A DNA stretch of 6,650 nucleotides, from NCBI GenBank assembly GCA_024635885.1, contig JAGXIA010000122.1, positions 1 to 6,650 on the forward strand. Reading direction: 5' to 3'. Positions 1 to 6,199 of the stretch are shown one piece after another. Origin of the DNA: Helicobacteraceae bacterium. Lineage in GTDB: Bacteria; Campylobacterota; Campylobacteria; Campylobacterales; Sulfurimonadaceae. The notes beneath the pieces are model-generated. The model was given only the letters and a program-made list of their open reading frames with translations, had not been told where the DNA came from and did not search any database. The position numbers and the translations under genes were made by a program. How positions within the stretch are numbered: the first letter of the stretch is position 1; every line of letters starts with the position of its first letter.

Positions 1-1047
1 GGTTTTGACAATAGTCTTAAATTTGATTTTAACTTTAAAGAGACCCCTGCAAAACTTCTCCTTGAAGTAAAAGATTTGAGCTTTGGGTATACACCTGAGA
101 AAATCCTGTTTGAGAACATATCATTCACACTTGAAAAAGGTGAGTGCCTTGGAATTATCGGTAAAAATGGTAAAGGTAAATCTACTCTTTTAAATACCAT
201 TGCCGGTGAATTAAAGCAGTTAAGCGGAGAGGTAAAATTTCACAGTAGCACTTCATTTGCCCACTTTGGTCAAACAAATATTTCTCATTTAAGTCCTAAC
301 AGTACAGTAATGGACGAGATTTATGTAGGAAATCCTCAGCTCTCTGAAGCCAATGTCAGAAGCATCTGCGGCGGGATGATGTTTAGCGGAGACAATGCAA
401 AAAAGAAAATTTCCCTGCTCTCTGGTGGGGAAAAGAGTCGTGTAATGCTCGGACAGATTTTAGCACGTAACGTTAATCTGCTGTTCCTTGATGAGCCGAC
501 AAACCATCTTGACATGGATTCTATTGAGGCTCTGACTGTAGCAATTCAGAACTTCAAAGGCTCGGTAATCATTGTAACCCACTCCGAAGAGTTGCTCCGT
601 CGTGTTTGCGACAGACTTATTATTTTTGCAAAAAATGGTGCAGAGTATTTTGACGGCGGATATGATGATTTCTTAGAGAAAATCGGCTGGGAAGAAGAAG
701 AAACTACCGAAAAAGTAAAAGCTCCGCCTAAAGAGAACAACAAAGAAAACAAAAAATTAAAAGCCGAGTTGGTGCGTGAGAGAAATAAACGTACCTCTTC
801 ACTCAAGAAAAAAGTTGAGAAACTCGAGAGCAGTATTATGCAACTTGAAGAGCAACTGGAACTTCACCATAAAGAACTTATAGAGGTCTCAAGCACTGGA
901 GACAGTGCTACTTTAATAGATCTTTCAAAACTTGTCTCAGATGAAGAAGCACAGGTTGAGAGCATATTTGAAGAGCTTGAGATTGCACAAACTGAGCTTG
1001 ATGAAATAAACCAGAGCTATGAGCAAAAAATCGAGGAGTTATCGTGA
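1..1047 (+). CDS. ABC-F family ATP-binding protein, C-terminal half (5' truncated by window)
   Basis: The reading frame is open from base 1, so the gene starts upstream of the window. The 348 visible residues are the second nucleotide-binding domain of an ABC-F protein (Uup/YheS/EttA-like). They contain Walker A GKNGKGKST (about residues 54-62), the signature LSGGEKSR (140-147), Walker B LLFLDEPTNHLD (160-171) and the H-loop TH (193-194). The EPTNHLD form is typical of ABC-F proteins. There are no membrane segments, as expected for these soluble ATPases, whose known members act on the ribosome. After the ATPase comes a charged linker rich in E and K, then a C-terminal helical region (about 250-345) that reads as a coiled coil, resembling the C-terminal extension of Uup/YheS-type proteins. 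A TTG at 76 is not the start: in-frame coding (LLLEVKD before it) continues upstream and completes the first beta strand of the domain. The stop overlaps the next gene by four bases. Which ABC-F subfamily it belongs to cannot be decided without the N-terminal half. Confidence 0.93.
   Translation, partial: GFDNSLKFDFNFKETPAKLLLEVKDLSFGYTPEKILFENISFTLEKGECLGIIGKNGKGKSTLLNTIAGELKQLSGEVKFHSSTSFAHFGQTNISHLSPNSTVMDEIYVGNPQLSEANVRSICGGMMFSGDNAKKKISLLSGGEKSRVMLGQILARNVNLLFLDEPTNHLDMDSIEALTVAIQNFKGSVIIVTHSEELLRRVCDRLIIFAKNGAEYFDGGYDDFLEKIGWEEEETTEKVKAPPKENNKENKKLKAELVRERNKRTSSLKKKVEKLESSIMQLEEQLELHHKELIEVSSTGDSATLIDLSKLVSDEEAQVESIFEELEIAQTELDEINQSYEQKIEELS
1033..1038 (+). promoter_or_regulatory. Shine-Dalgarno GAGGAG that fixes the GNAT gene's GTG start
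   Basis: GAGGAG lies inside the last codons of the ABC-F gene and ends five bases before the GTG at 1044. It supports that GTG over the internal ATG at 1098, and implies coupled translation across the GTGA overlap. Confidence 0.75.
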
Positions 1048-1517
1048 ACAAGGAACTGTATTTTTTACGCTCATCTGAACAAAAAATAGTTAATGACATG
1101 GTTCAGTATGCTTATCCTGAAGATGAAGAAAATCATGCTCTCTTCACTGATTTTTATGGTTTGTCGCAAAAAGACTTAGGTTTATATGCTCTAGTAGACA
1201 ATGAAATAGCAGGTGCTGTCTGGAGTAGAATACTTAAAGATGAAAGTATTCCTGTTATGAGTGTAGCCATTATTCCAAAATTCAAGGAAAAAGATATCGG
1301 CTCTTTTATGATGGAGCAATTCTTACAAGAAGCTGGTGAACTCTATGATCAGATTAGTATTGACATAAGTTCAAAACCCGAATCTGAAAAATTTTATGAG
1401 AAGTTTGGATTTGAAAGAATTGAAAATCCAAACAAAGTTGTAATGCTTAAAAAGCTGGAGAGAAAAGCGATTATCCGTCCAAGCGATGGGTACGACCCAA
1501 CTCGCTGGATGGACTAA
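1044..1517 (+). CDS. GNAT family N-acetyltransferase
   Basis: This 157-residue protein has the GNAT fold pattern. Motif A appears as MSVAIIPKFKEKDIGSFMM (residues 72-90), where the usual acetyl-CoA-binding R/QxxGxG loop is the weaker KEKDIG. Motif B is SEKFYEKFGFER (114-125), the common 'A..FYek.GF' ending. Length fits a single acetyltransferase domain. Residues 141-157 form a tail after the last strand (IIRPSDGYDPTRWMD), a charged and aromatic segment not part of the core fold. The start is GTG, chosen because GAGGAG lies five bases upstream and because the gene overlaps the ABC-F stop by four bases. It is therefore probably co-expressed with the ABC-F gene from an upstream promoter. The substrate cannot be inferred; GNATs acetylate small molecules, protein N-termini or lysines. 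Its gene ends two bases before a convergent gene's stop. Confidence 0.85.
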   Translation: MNKELYFLRSSEQKIVNDMVQYAYPEDEENHALFTDFYGLSQKDLGLYALVDNEIAGAVWSRILKDESIPVMSVAIIPKFKEKDIGSFMMEQFLQEAGELYDQISIDISSKPESEKFYEKFGFERIENPNKVVMLKKLERKAIIRPSDGYDPTRWMD

Positions 1518-1519
1518 TT

Positions 1520-1831
1520 TTACGCGTAAGCGCTAAATGATGCAGGGTATGAAGACTTTTCAGCCTCTGCAGTTGGATTAAATAATTTCATTATAGCTGC
1601 ACTCAAATCTTTAACTGTCATATTTGACGATTCTATTTGAGCCATTTGAGTCATTACGTCTTTTTTTCCCACTGGGTCTAAAGTCTGCATTAAATTTTTT
1701 ATATCTGATTGCATATCTTCTGGAAGCATTTGGATAGTCTCTCTCATCATTCTAGTAAGAGCACCACCAGTGCCATCCATTTTTTTTGCTTGTGTTTGTT
1801 GTTGTATCATACTCGCTGAACTTACATCCAT
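1520..1831 (-). CDS. Methionine-rich small protein of unknown function
   Basis: I do not recognise this 103-residue protein with confidence. Twelve residues are methionine, spread along its length, and there is a glutamine run near the N-terminus (IQQQTQ). It has no signal peptide, transmembrane segment or cysteine. The middle (about 27-86) looks helical and amphipathic; the last 16 or so residues are small and serine/alanine-rich. The N-terminus MDVSSASMIQQQ faintly recalls the YjfB-type 'putative motility protein' family, which begins similarly, but this is only a resemblance. Two adjacent ATGs occur (1834 and 1831); the second is chosen because AAAGGA lies six bases upstream of it and only three from the first. 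Good ribosome binding site, open frame and tight packing argue it is real. It is downstream of the degenerate GGDEF gene on the same strand, 50 bases away, so may be co-transcribed with it. Confidence 0.75.
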   Translation of the reverse strand: MDVSSASMIQQQTQAKKMDGTGGALTRMMRETIQMLPEDMQSDIKNLMQTLDPVGKKDVMTQMAQIESSNMTVKDLSAAIMKLFNPTAEAEKSSYPASFSAYA

Positions 1832-1837
1832 CATAAA

Positions 1838-1843
1838 TCCTTT
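1838..1843 (-). promoter_or_regulatory. Shine-Dalgarno AAAGGA for the methionine-rich small protein
   Basis: On the minus strand AAAGGA is followed six bases later by the ATG at 1831 and three bases later by the ATG at 1834. The spacing favours the downstream ATG. Confidence 0.6.
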
Positions 1844-1881
1844 GTTATTATTATGCTAATATCTAGCAAAAAGTATTCCTC

Positions 1882-2694
1882 TTACTCTTCAATTCTCAAA
1901 ATAAATTCCTTTATAGTTTCATTCTCATTTTGAGTTTTCAAAGAAAACCTGCAATTAATATCTTTAATGCCAAGTGTATTGCCAAGATTACGCAACTTTT
2001 CTAACATTTTCTCTGCATTAGTCATACTGTCTACAAGAAAAATAAGTAAAAAAGCATTTTCCTGCCATCGAATCCACATATCATCTTGTCTTATATTATT
2101 TTTAAAATGGTTGGAAAATGCACTCAAATTATCTTGAGAACTGGATATATTAGAACCATCAGCCAGACTTGCTTCAATTAAAATAGCACCAATTATTTTT
2201 TCACTAAAAACTGCTGCATCTTGATAGCTTCGTGAAATCTGTAAAAAATACTTCTTAGCAAACGCACCGCTTTGAACATCCATATTTGCATTATTCTCAA
2301 TCATAATTCTTTTAATCAGTGTTTGAGTAATATCAGTAAATGTGACGATTTTATAATCTTCTATGCTGCTCTGAATATCAACAGAAAATGCATGTGGTTC
2401 ATAGTCTGAAGTCATCATACTTACAACACGGTCAATCTCATCTAACTTTAAAATAGCCTCAAACCAATTTTCTTTAGAAGCCATTTTTTCTTTATGAAAA
2501 TAAGAAGGATGAGGAACAAAGTTATCAACAAACGAGCCAAATTCTGCTTTGTATTGCTCAACTGACGATGTAGAAACGAATCTTTTAAAAGCCTTATTTA
2601 TTGAAATAGGTTCATCACCCTGAAAAAGAACAATTAAATCTTTTTGAGAGTCTATAACACTCTGAATTAAAGCTAAACTTGTTTTATCATCCAT
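1882..2694 (-). CDS. PAS-like sensor protein with degenerate GGDEF domain
   Basis: This is a 270-residue soluble protein. Residues about 5-125 read as a PAS-like module: 'LALIQSVIDSQKDLIVLFQG' followed by 'INKAFKRF', the typical 'd..i.~~N.af' layout, ending in 'YKIVTFTDIT' (115-124), which matches the last PAS strand and its link to an output domain. Residues about 137-240 align by eye to a GGDEF (diguanylate cyclase) domain: DVQSGAFAKKYF (139-150) sits where D-LTGL-NR-F is expected, and IRQDDMWIRWQENAFLLIF (201-219) sits where the 'R..D..aRwGGDEFl' stretch is expected. The signature GGDEF is thus QENAF, and the metal-binding aspartates of the early strand are absent, so cyclase activity is very unlikely. 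The RxxD (202-205), five residues before the signature, matches the c-di-GMP inhibitory site. No membrane segment is seen. The ATG at 2694 is preferred over a TTG three bases upstream, on ribosome binding site spacing. Function is inferred only: a signal receptor or scaffold. Confidence 0.85.
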   Translation of the reverse strand: MDDKTSLALIQSVIDSQKDLIVLFQGDEPISINKAFKRFVSTSSVEQYKAEFGSFVDNFVPHPSYFHKEKMASKENWFEAILKLDEIDRVVSMMTSDYEPHAFSVDIQSSIEDYKIVTFTDITQTLIKRIMIENNANMDVQSGAFAKKYFLQISRSYQDAAVFSEKIIGAILIEASLADGSNISSSQDNLSAFSNHFKNNIRQDDMWIRWQENAFLLIFLVDSMTNAEKMLEKLRNLGNTLGIKDINCRFSLKTQNENETIKEFILRIEE

Positions 2695-2700
2695 CAACTT

Positions 2701-2706
2701 TCCCTT
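2701..2706 (-). promoter_or_regulatory. Shine-Dalgarno AAGGGA for the PAS/degenerate GGDEF gene
   Basis: AAGGGA on the minus strand ends six bases before the ATG at 2694 and three bases before the in-frame TTG at 2697. This decides for the ATG. Confidence 0.65.
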
Positions 2707-2750
2707 ATATTTAGGTTTTGTCTTGTTTGAGCAAATTTAATACCAGCTAT

Positions 2751-3263
2751 TTACGACCATGATTCTATCTTTGCATTCAAATCAATATGTGTCAAATAAA
2801 GCCTTAAATCAAACTCTATTTGATGATAATTGGGCTCCATATATTCACATAATTTATAAAATGCTTTGTTGTGCTCTTTCTCTTTAAAGTGAGCCAATTC
2901 ATGTACGACTATCATTCGTAAAAACTCTTCGGGCACATTTTTAAACATAGAGGCAATTCTTATCTCATTACTGGCTTTTAGTTTATTTCCCTGTACTCTT
3001 GAAATAAAATGGTGGGTTCCTAATGCGTTGTGAATAACATTTATTTTTCCATCATAGAGGGTTTTACTAAGCGGTGCCGTTCTTTTCATATGTTGATTTT
3101 TCAAATCAGTAACATATGAAAAAAGTGCTTTATCATTTTTTATGGCATGTGCAAGCGGATATTTTTTAACTAGATGCGCTTGCAGTTTATTTTGCTCTAT
3201 TAACTGGTGCACCTGTTTTTTTGTCTGCTCGGGGTAATGGTTGAGATACTTAAGTTCTTTCAT
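2751..3263 (-). CDS. YgjP-like (DUF45) zinc metallopeptidase-domain protein
   Basis: This 170-residue protein carries the zincin motif HELAHFKEKEHNKAF (residues 121-135): H121 and H125 with E122 as catalytic base, and H131 as the likely third ligand. HExxH followed by five residues and a third histidine, then xxxF, is the hallmark of the YgjP/DUF45 family (PF01863-like, related to SprT/WLM metallopeptidases). The preceding segment with RVQGNKLKASNEIRIAS resembles the family's strand region, in which basic residues precede the active-site helix. Length is close to that of E. coli YgjP. It has no signal peptide or membrane span, so it should be cytoplasmic. Its substrate is not known. The ATG follows the dbpA stop after only five bases and lacks a clear ribosome binding site (the preceding bases read AATAAGCTAA), so translation probably depends on coupling to dbpA. 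It is the last gene of the ywbE-dbpA run. Confidence 0.88.
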   Translation of the reverse strand: MKELKYLNHYPEQTKKQVHQLIEQNKLQAHLVKKYPLAHAIKNDKALFSYVTDLKNQHMKRTAPLSKTLYDGKINVIHNALGTHHFISRVQGNKLKASNEIRIASMFKNVPEEFLRMIVVHELAHFKEKEHNKAFYKLCEYMEPNYHQIEFDLRLYLTHIDLNAKIESWS

Positions 3264-3268
3264 TTAGC

Positions 3269-4642
3269 TTATTGCAAAATCCAAACAGAAAAGTTCTTAC
3301 CTTTTATTTGGCCATTTGAGAGTTTTTTATGTGCCGCATCTATAGACGAACTCTCTATTGCTACATAACTCTGTCTGTCGTAAATATCAATTTTACCTAT
3401 TGAACTTCCGGCAATGCCGCCATCACCTGTCAAGGCTCCAAGAAGGTCTCCAGCACGAACTTTATCTTTTTTTCCACCCTCTATAACAAGTGTTACGAAA
3501 GGTGGTCTCATCTCAAAGCCCTGCACTTTTTTCAAAATATCAGACTCTTCAAAAAGACGAGTTTCATTTTTATATTCAAGTGCATTTTGAATCTCATAAG
3601 TGTTATAAAGAGTCATTGCGAGCCCTTCTTTACCGGCTCGACCTGTTCTTCCGATTCTATGGGTATATGTTTCCTCGCCATGTGGAATGTCGTAGTTCAC
3701 AACCATCGCCAACTCTTTTATATCAAGTCCGCGGGCTGCTACATCTGTTGCTACTAACACGGGGCAGCTCTTGTTAGCAAACTGAACAAGCACATCGTTT
3801 CGTTCATACTGCTCTAAATCCCCATGTATCGCCAAAGCATCAATTTTGCGTTTTTGTAATTGCTCGGCAATCTCTTTTGCTTCTAGCTTTGTGTTAGTAA
3901 AAACAATTACATTTTCAGGATTATAGGTACTAAAAATATTTACTAAAGTCTCTAGTTTATTTCCATTTTGAGCTTCATAAAATCTCTCAGTTATTTTGTT
4001 AGCTACCTCAGTAGAAACAGTTTTTACACTAATCGCATCTTTTTGAACTCTGTTACTGATTGCTGTTATCTCATCTGTGTAAGTAGCTGAAAAAAGAAGA
4101 GTCTGTCTCTCTTTTGGCATGTATTGCAACACTTTGTCAATCTCTTCAATAAAGCCCATATCCAACATTCTGTCAGCTTCATCAAAAACCAAAGTATCTA
4201 AATGTTCAAGACTCAAGGTCTTTTTGTCTAAATGCTTTAAAATTCGTCCCGGAGTTCCTACAATTATGTGGGCACCGTGGCGAAGCGAGCCCAGTTGTGG
4301 ACCAAAAGCAGCACCCCCGCAAAGCGTCAAAATTTTAATATTATGTGCAAATCTAGCAAGAACACGAAGTTCTTTAGCAACCTGGTCAGCCAACTCTCTT
4401 GTCGGACAAAGAATCAGGGTCTGCACACGAAACTTTTTAACTTGTAGTTTATGAAGTAATCCTATACCAAAAGCAGCTGTTTTACCGCTTCCTGTCTTTG
4501 CCTGTGCTATTACGTCTTTACCCTCTAAAATTAGAGGAAGAGTCTCAGCCTGAACCGGGGTCATCTCTGTATAGCCGATTTCATTTAAATTGTGTAGCAT
4601 CTCTTTTGAGAGGGGAAGGTTTGAAAAGTCAGTAGTATTCAT
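3269..4642 (-). CDS. dbpA: DEAD-box ATP-dependent RNA helicase DbpA
   Basis: The protein is 457 residues, the same length as I recall for E. coli DbpA, with strong similarity throughout. Visible motifs in order: Q motif GYTEMTPVQ (23-31), motif I AKTGSGKT (48-55), Ia PTREL (80-84), GG (109-110), TPGR (130-133), DEAD (154-157), SAT (185-187), ATDVAARGLD (298-307) and HRIGRTGR (328-335). The C-terminal domain (about 381-457) with VIEGGKKDKVRAGDLLGAL and IGKIDIYDRQSYVAI is the DbpA-type RRM-like RNA-binding domain, which in E. coli DbpA recognises hairpin 92 of 23S rRNA during late large-subunit assembly. Role here is inferred to be the same. The ATG overlaps the ywbE stop by one base (TAATG), and only a weak GAG-like ribosome binding site precedes it, so the gene is likely coupled to ywbE. 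The protein appears intact, with all catalytic motifs present. Confidence 0.96.
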   Translation of the reverse strand: MNTTDFSNLPLSKEMLHNLNEIGYTEMTPVQAETLPLILEGKDVIAQAKTGSGKTAAFGIGLLHKLQVKKFRVQTLILCPTRELADQVAKELRVLARFAHNIKILTLCGGAAFGPQLGSLRHGAHIIVGTPGRILKHLDKKTLSLEHLDTLVFDEADRMLDMGFIEEIDKVLQYMPKERQTLLFSATYTDEITAISNRVQKDAISVKTVSTEVANKITERFYEAQNGNKLETLVNIFSTYNPENVIVFTNTKLEAKEIAEQLQKRKIDALAIHGDLEQYERNDVLVQFANKSCPVLVATDVAARGLDIKELAMVVNYDIPHGEETYTHRIGRTGRAGKEGLAMTLYNTYEIQNALEYKNETRLFEESDILKKVQGFEMRPPFVTLVIEGGKKDKVRAGDLLGALTGDGGIAGSSIGKIDIYDRQSYVAIESSSIDAAHKKLSNGQIKGKNFSVWILQ

Positions 4643-4833
4643 TAATGTATCTCTTTTACTCGTCCAACTTCACCACTCATGAGACGAACTTTTATACCAT
4701 GTGGATGATTTGGAGATTTTGTCAGTATGTCGCGTACTATGCCATCAGTTAGCAGACCGCTTTGCTGGTCTTGTTTAAGGACAATAGCTACACTCAAGCC
4801 ATGCTTTATATTTATTCGTTTTGTACCGTCCAT
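4642..4833 (-). CDS. ywbE: YwbE family protein
   Basis: This 63-residue protein matches the small YwbE family (DUF2196) along its full length. The recognisable core is LSVAIVLKQDQQSGLLTDG (13-31), 'DILT.SP.HPHGIKVRL' (35-51) and GEVGRVKEI (54-62), which follow the Bacillus YwbE sequence closely as I remember it. The compact beta-rich pattern and HPHGIKV motif are typical; no biochemical role is established for the family. It begins with ATG preceded by AAGGG at 4840-4844 with a six-base spacer, a good ribosome binding site. It is the first gene of a three-gene run with dbpA, whose start codon overlaps its stop. The link suggests, but does not prove, a role in RNA or ribosome metabolism. Confidence 0.92.
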   Translation of the reverse strand: MDGTKRINIKHGLSVAIVLKQDQQSGLLTDGIVRDILTKSPNHPHGIKVRLMSGEVGRVKEIH

Positions 4834-4843
4834 CGTCTACCCT

Positions 4844-4871
4844 TTTAACTATATGTGTAATTATAGTTAAA
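4844..4871. repeat. Perfect 10-bp inverted repeat upstream of ywbE
   Basis: TTTAACTATA (4844-4853) and TATAGTTAAA (4862-4871) are perfect reverse complements separated by eight bases (TGTGTAAT). They fill most of the 48-base gap between the EAL-HDOD gene's stop and ywbE. A minus-strand TATAAT (4860-4865) lies partly inside the right arm. The arms are AT-only except one C/G pair and no U-run follows in the minus direction, so it is a poor intrinsic terminator. An operator overlapping a promoter, or a short mRNA hairpin next to the ywbE ribosome binding site, are both possible. Confidence 0.6.
4860..4865 (-). promoter_or_regulatory. Possible sigma-70-type -10 (TATAAT) for ywbE-dbpA-ygjP-like operon
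   Basis: A perfect TATAAT on the minus strand would place a transcript start about 20 bases before the ywbE ATG, leaving room for the AAGGG ribosome binding site. No convincing -35 box is present 17 bases upstream (GCCCTA), but campylobacterial housekeeping promoters often lack one. AT-rich sequence makes chance matches common. Confidence 0.35.
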
Positions 4872-4881
4872 TAATCTACTA

Positions 4882-6126
4882 TTAGGGCTTTAGGGAATTC
4901 TCAAAGCTATTTACACTTTCAATACTATCAAGGATCAAGTTTTTTATCACTATCGGGTCTATTTTATGTTTAAGCGTAAAATCGGTTATTGATTTTGTGT
5001 TAAATGACTCAATTTCGCGTACTAAGACATAAAGCTCACCCAAAATGCCCTTATTTTTCAAGAGTGCATCTTTTACCTCATCGGAAATGTGAAGCTTTTC
5101 TAAAACATCGGCTAACTCAACGCCAAAGATTGCATCAATCAAAGAGAGTACCCCAACAAAATAGGCTTCTCCAAGTGCATTACTTTTAGCCTTTGGTTCA
5201 ACTGCTTTTAAAAGTCCTTCCATTAACTCCGTACGACTTTTTGCCATTAAAATCAGAGGTGAAACACCATCACTTTTAGAAACTGATTTTGAATAAACCA
5301 TAAGCATAAGCCACTGAGAAAGATGTATACGCCCAACAAGAGTTAAAACATGATGTATAGATGAGATTGTGTTTCTAAAGTTAAAATATCCTGAATTTAT
5401 GAACTGTAAGAGTTGAATAGTAAGTGCATGGTTCTTTTCAAACTCTTTTGTGATCTCATCAATATTTGTATCTTGCATCAGTAAATTATAAAGTTTTAAA
5501 ATATTGAGTTGAGTAGGGTCATATTTTGCATTTTCCATAATATTCGGTTTAGCTAAAAAATAGCCTTGAAAGAGGTCACATCCGCTACTCTTTGCCAAAT
5601 CGTAGTAAATATTGTCTTCTATTCTTGTGCCGATTACTTTTATATTATGGCTTTTTAACTCGCCTATGAGGTCTTTTATATTCGAGTGTATTTCTTCTTG
5701 AAAATTCACTTTAAAATATGATAGCTCTTTAAGGATAGGTTTGTATTTTTGAAGATGTTCTTCAGTAAGCGTTGTGTCATTAATGCAGAGTATATACTCT
5801 TTTGCAAAAAGTTGTTGAACCCTTTCTATAACTCTCTCATTCATTTCAATTGTATCAAGTATTGAAAAAATAAAGAATTCTTTTGGAATAGAAAAAATTA
5901 TGTCATTCATTAAAAATTTTTGGTCTATTTTCACAAAAGCTTTATGAGTTCCAAGTAAAGCCTGTGTACCGAACTTGTTTAATACGTTATTTATAACTGC
6001 AGCACTTGCATAACGGCCATCTGTAATATTGCTTTTTTTATGATTGTCTCTATATAAAATTTCGTAAGCATATAAATCTTCTTTTTTATCAATAATCGGC
6101 TGCCTGCCTAAATACACATGTTCCAT
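4882..6126 (-). CDS. EAL-HDOD (YuxH/COG3434-type) signal transduction protein with degenerate EAL domain
   Basis: This 414-residue protein has two parts. Residues 1-195 form an EAL-type domain: GRQPIIDKKEDLYAYEILYRD (residues 7-27) matches the family's first strand with E22 in the EAL position (EIL). Other catalytic positions are altered: the usual DDFG is NDTT (116-119), the AEGVE stretch is GTRIE (166-170), and the usual asparagine of the 'iNls' strand is missing around 65-68. DLFQGYFLAKP (184-194) is conserved. Phosphodiesterase activity is therefore doubtful. Residues about 215-400 form an HDOD domain, seen in NHALTIQLLQFINSGYF and NTISSIHHVLTLVG (232-265), the 'LL..iNS..f....I.Si..Al..lG' pattern. 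HDOD domains lack the metal-binding HD residues of HD-GYP enzymes and act as scaffolds. No membrane segment is visible. A strong ribosome binding site (AGAGGAG, seven-base spacer) supports the ATG. Its role, probably in c-di-GMP-linked signalling, is inferred. Confidence 0.93.
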   Translation of the reverse strand: MEHVYLGRQPIIDKKEDLYAYEILYRDNHKKSNITDGRYASAAVINNVLNKFGTQALLGTHKAFVKIDQKFLMNDIIFSIPKEFFIFSILDTIEMNERVIERVQQLFAKEYILCINDTTLTEEHLQKYKPILKELSYFKVNFQEEIHSNIKDLIGELKSHNIKVIGTRIEDNIYYDLAKSSGCDLFQGYFLAKPNIMENAKYDPTQLNILKLYNLLMQDTNIDEITKEFEKNHALTIQLLQFINSGYFNFRNTISSIHHVLTLVGRIHLSQWLMLMVYSKSVSKSDGVSPLILMAKSRTELMEGLLKAVEPKAKSNALGEAYFVGVLSLIDAIFGVELADVLEKLHISDEVKDALLKNKGILGELYVLVREIESFNTKSITDFTLKHKIDPIVIKNLILDSIESVNSFENSLKP

Positions 6127-6133
6127 AACAAAG

Positions 6134-6140
6134 CTCCTCT
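6134..6140 (-). promoter_or_regulatory. Strong Shine-Dalgarno AGAGGAG for the EAL-HDOD gene
   Basis: AGAGGAG on the minus strand lies seven bases before the ATG at 6126, a near-ideal match to the anti-Shine-Dalgarno and the strongest site among the minus-strand genes here. Confidence 0.75.
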
Positions 6141-6170
6141 GAGTATTTCTACACCTTAATTAATTACATT

Positions 6171-6176
6171 ATTATA
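6171..6176 (-). promoter_or_regulatory. Possible -10 element (TATAAT) for the EAL-HDOD gene
   Basis: TATAAT on the minus strand within the 73-base gap behind the methyltransferase gene would start a transcript with a leader of roughly 40 bases that contains the AGAGGAG site. Only an AT-rich ATTTTT sits at the -35 distance. No intrinsic terminator for the upstream gene is seen in the gap, so read-through is also possible. Confidence 0.4.
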
Positions 6177-6199
6177 TACTGTGACTGCAATGAAAAATA

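Noticed and set aside
76..78. TTG at 76 as the start of the ABC protein
   Set aside because: In-frame upstream codons (LLLEVKD) complete the usual first strand of the nucleotide-binding domain, and no ribosome binding site precedes the TTG.
546..1099. Two minus-strand open frames (546-806 and 908-1099) opposite the ABC-F gene
   Set aside because: They lie entirely opposite conserved ABC-F ATPase and coiled-coil coding sequence, have low-complexity translations and no recognisable domain or ribosome binding site.
1854..1868. Hairpin TGCTA-ATATC-TAGCA between the PAS/GGDEF-like gene and the methionine-rich gene as a terminator
   Set aside because: The stem is only five pairs, and in the minus direction it is followed by ATAATAATAAC rather than a U-run; too weak to call.
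3490..4454. Plus-strand open frames (3490-3777 and 4119-4454) within dbpA
   Set aside because: Both run antisense to intact, motif-complete helicase coding sequence and translate to cysteine/serine/arginine-rich shadows with no family resemblance.
5004..5189. Plus-strand 61-residue open frame inside the EAL-HDOD gene
   Set aside because: Antisense to the HDOD domain, basic and compositionally odd, with no supporting ribosome binding site.
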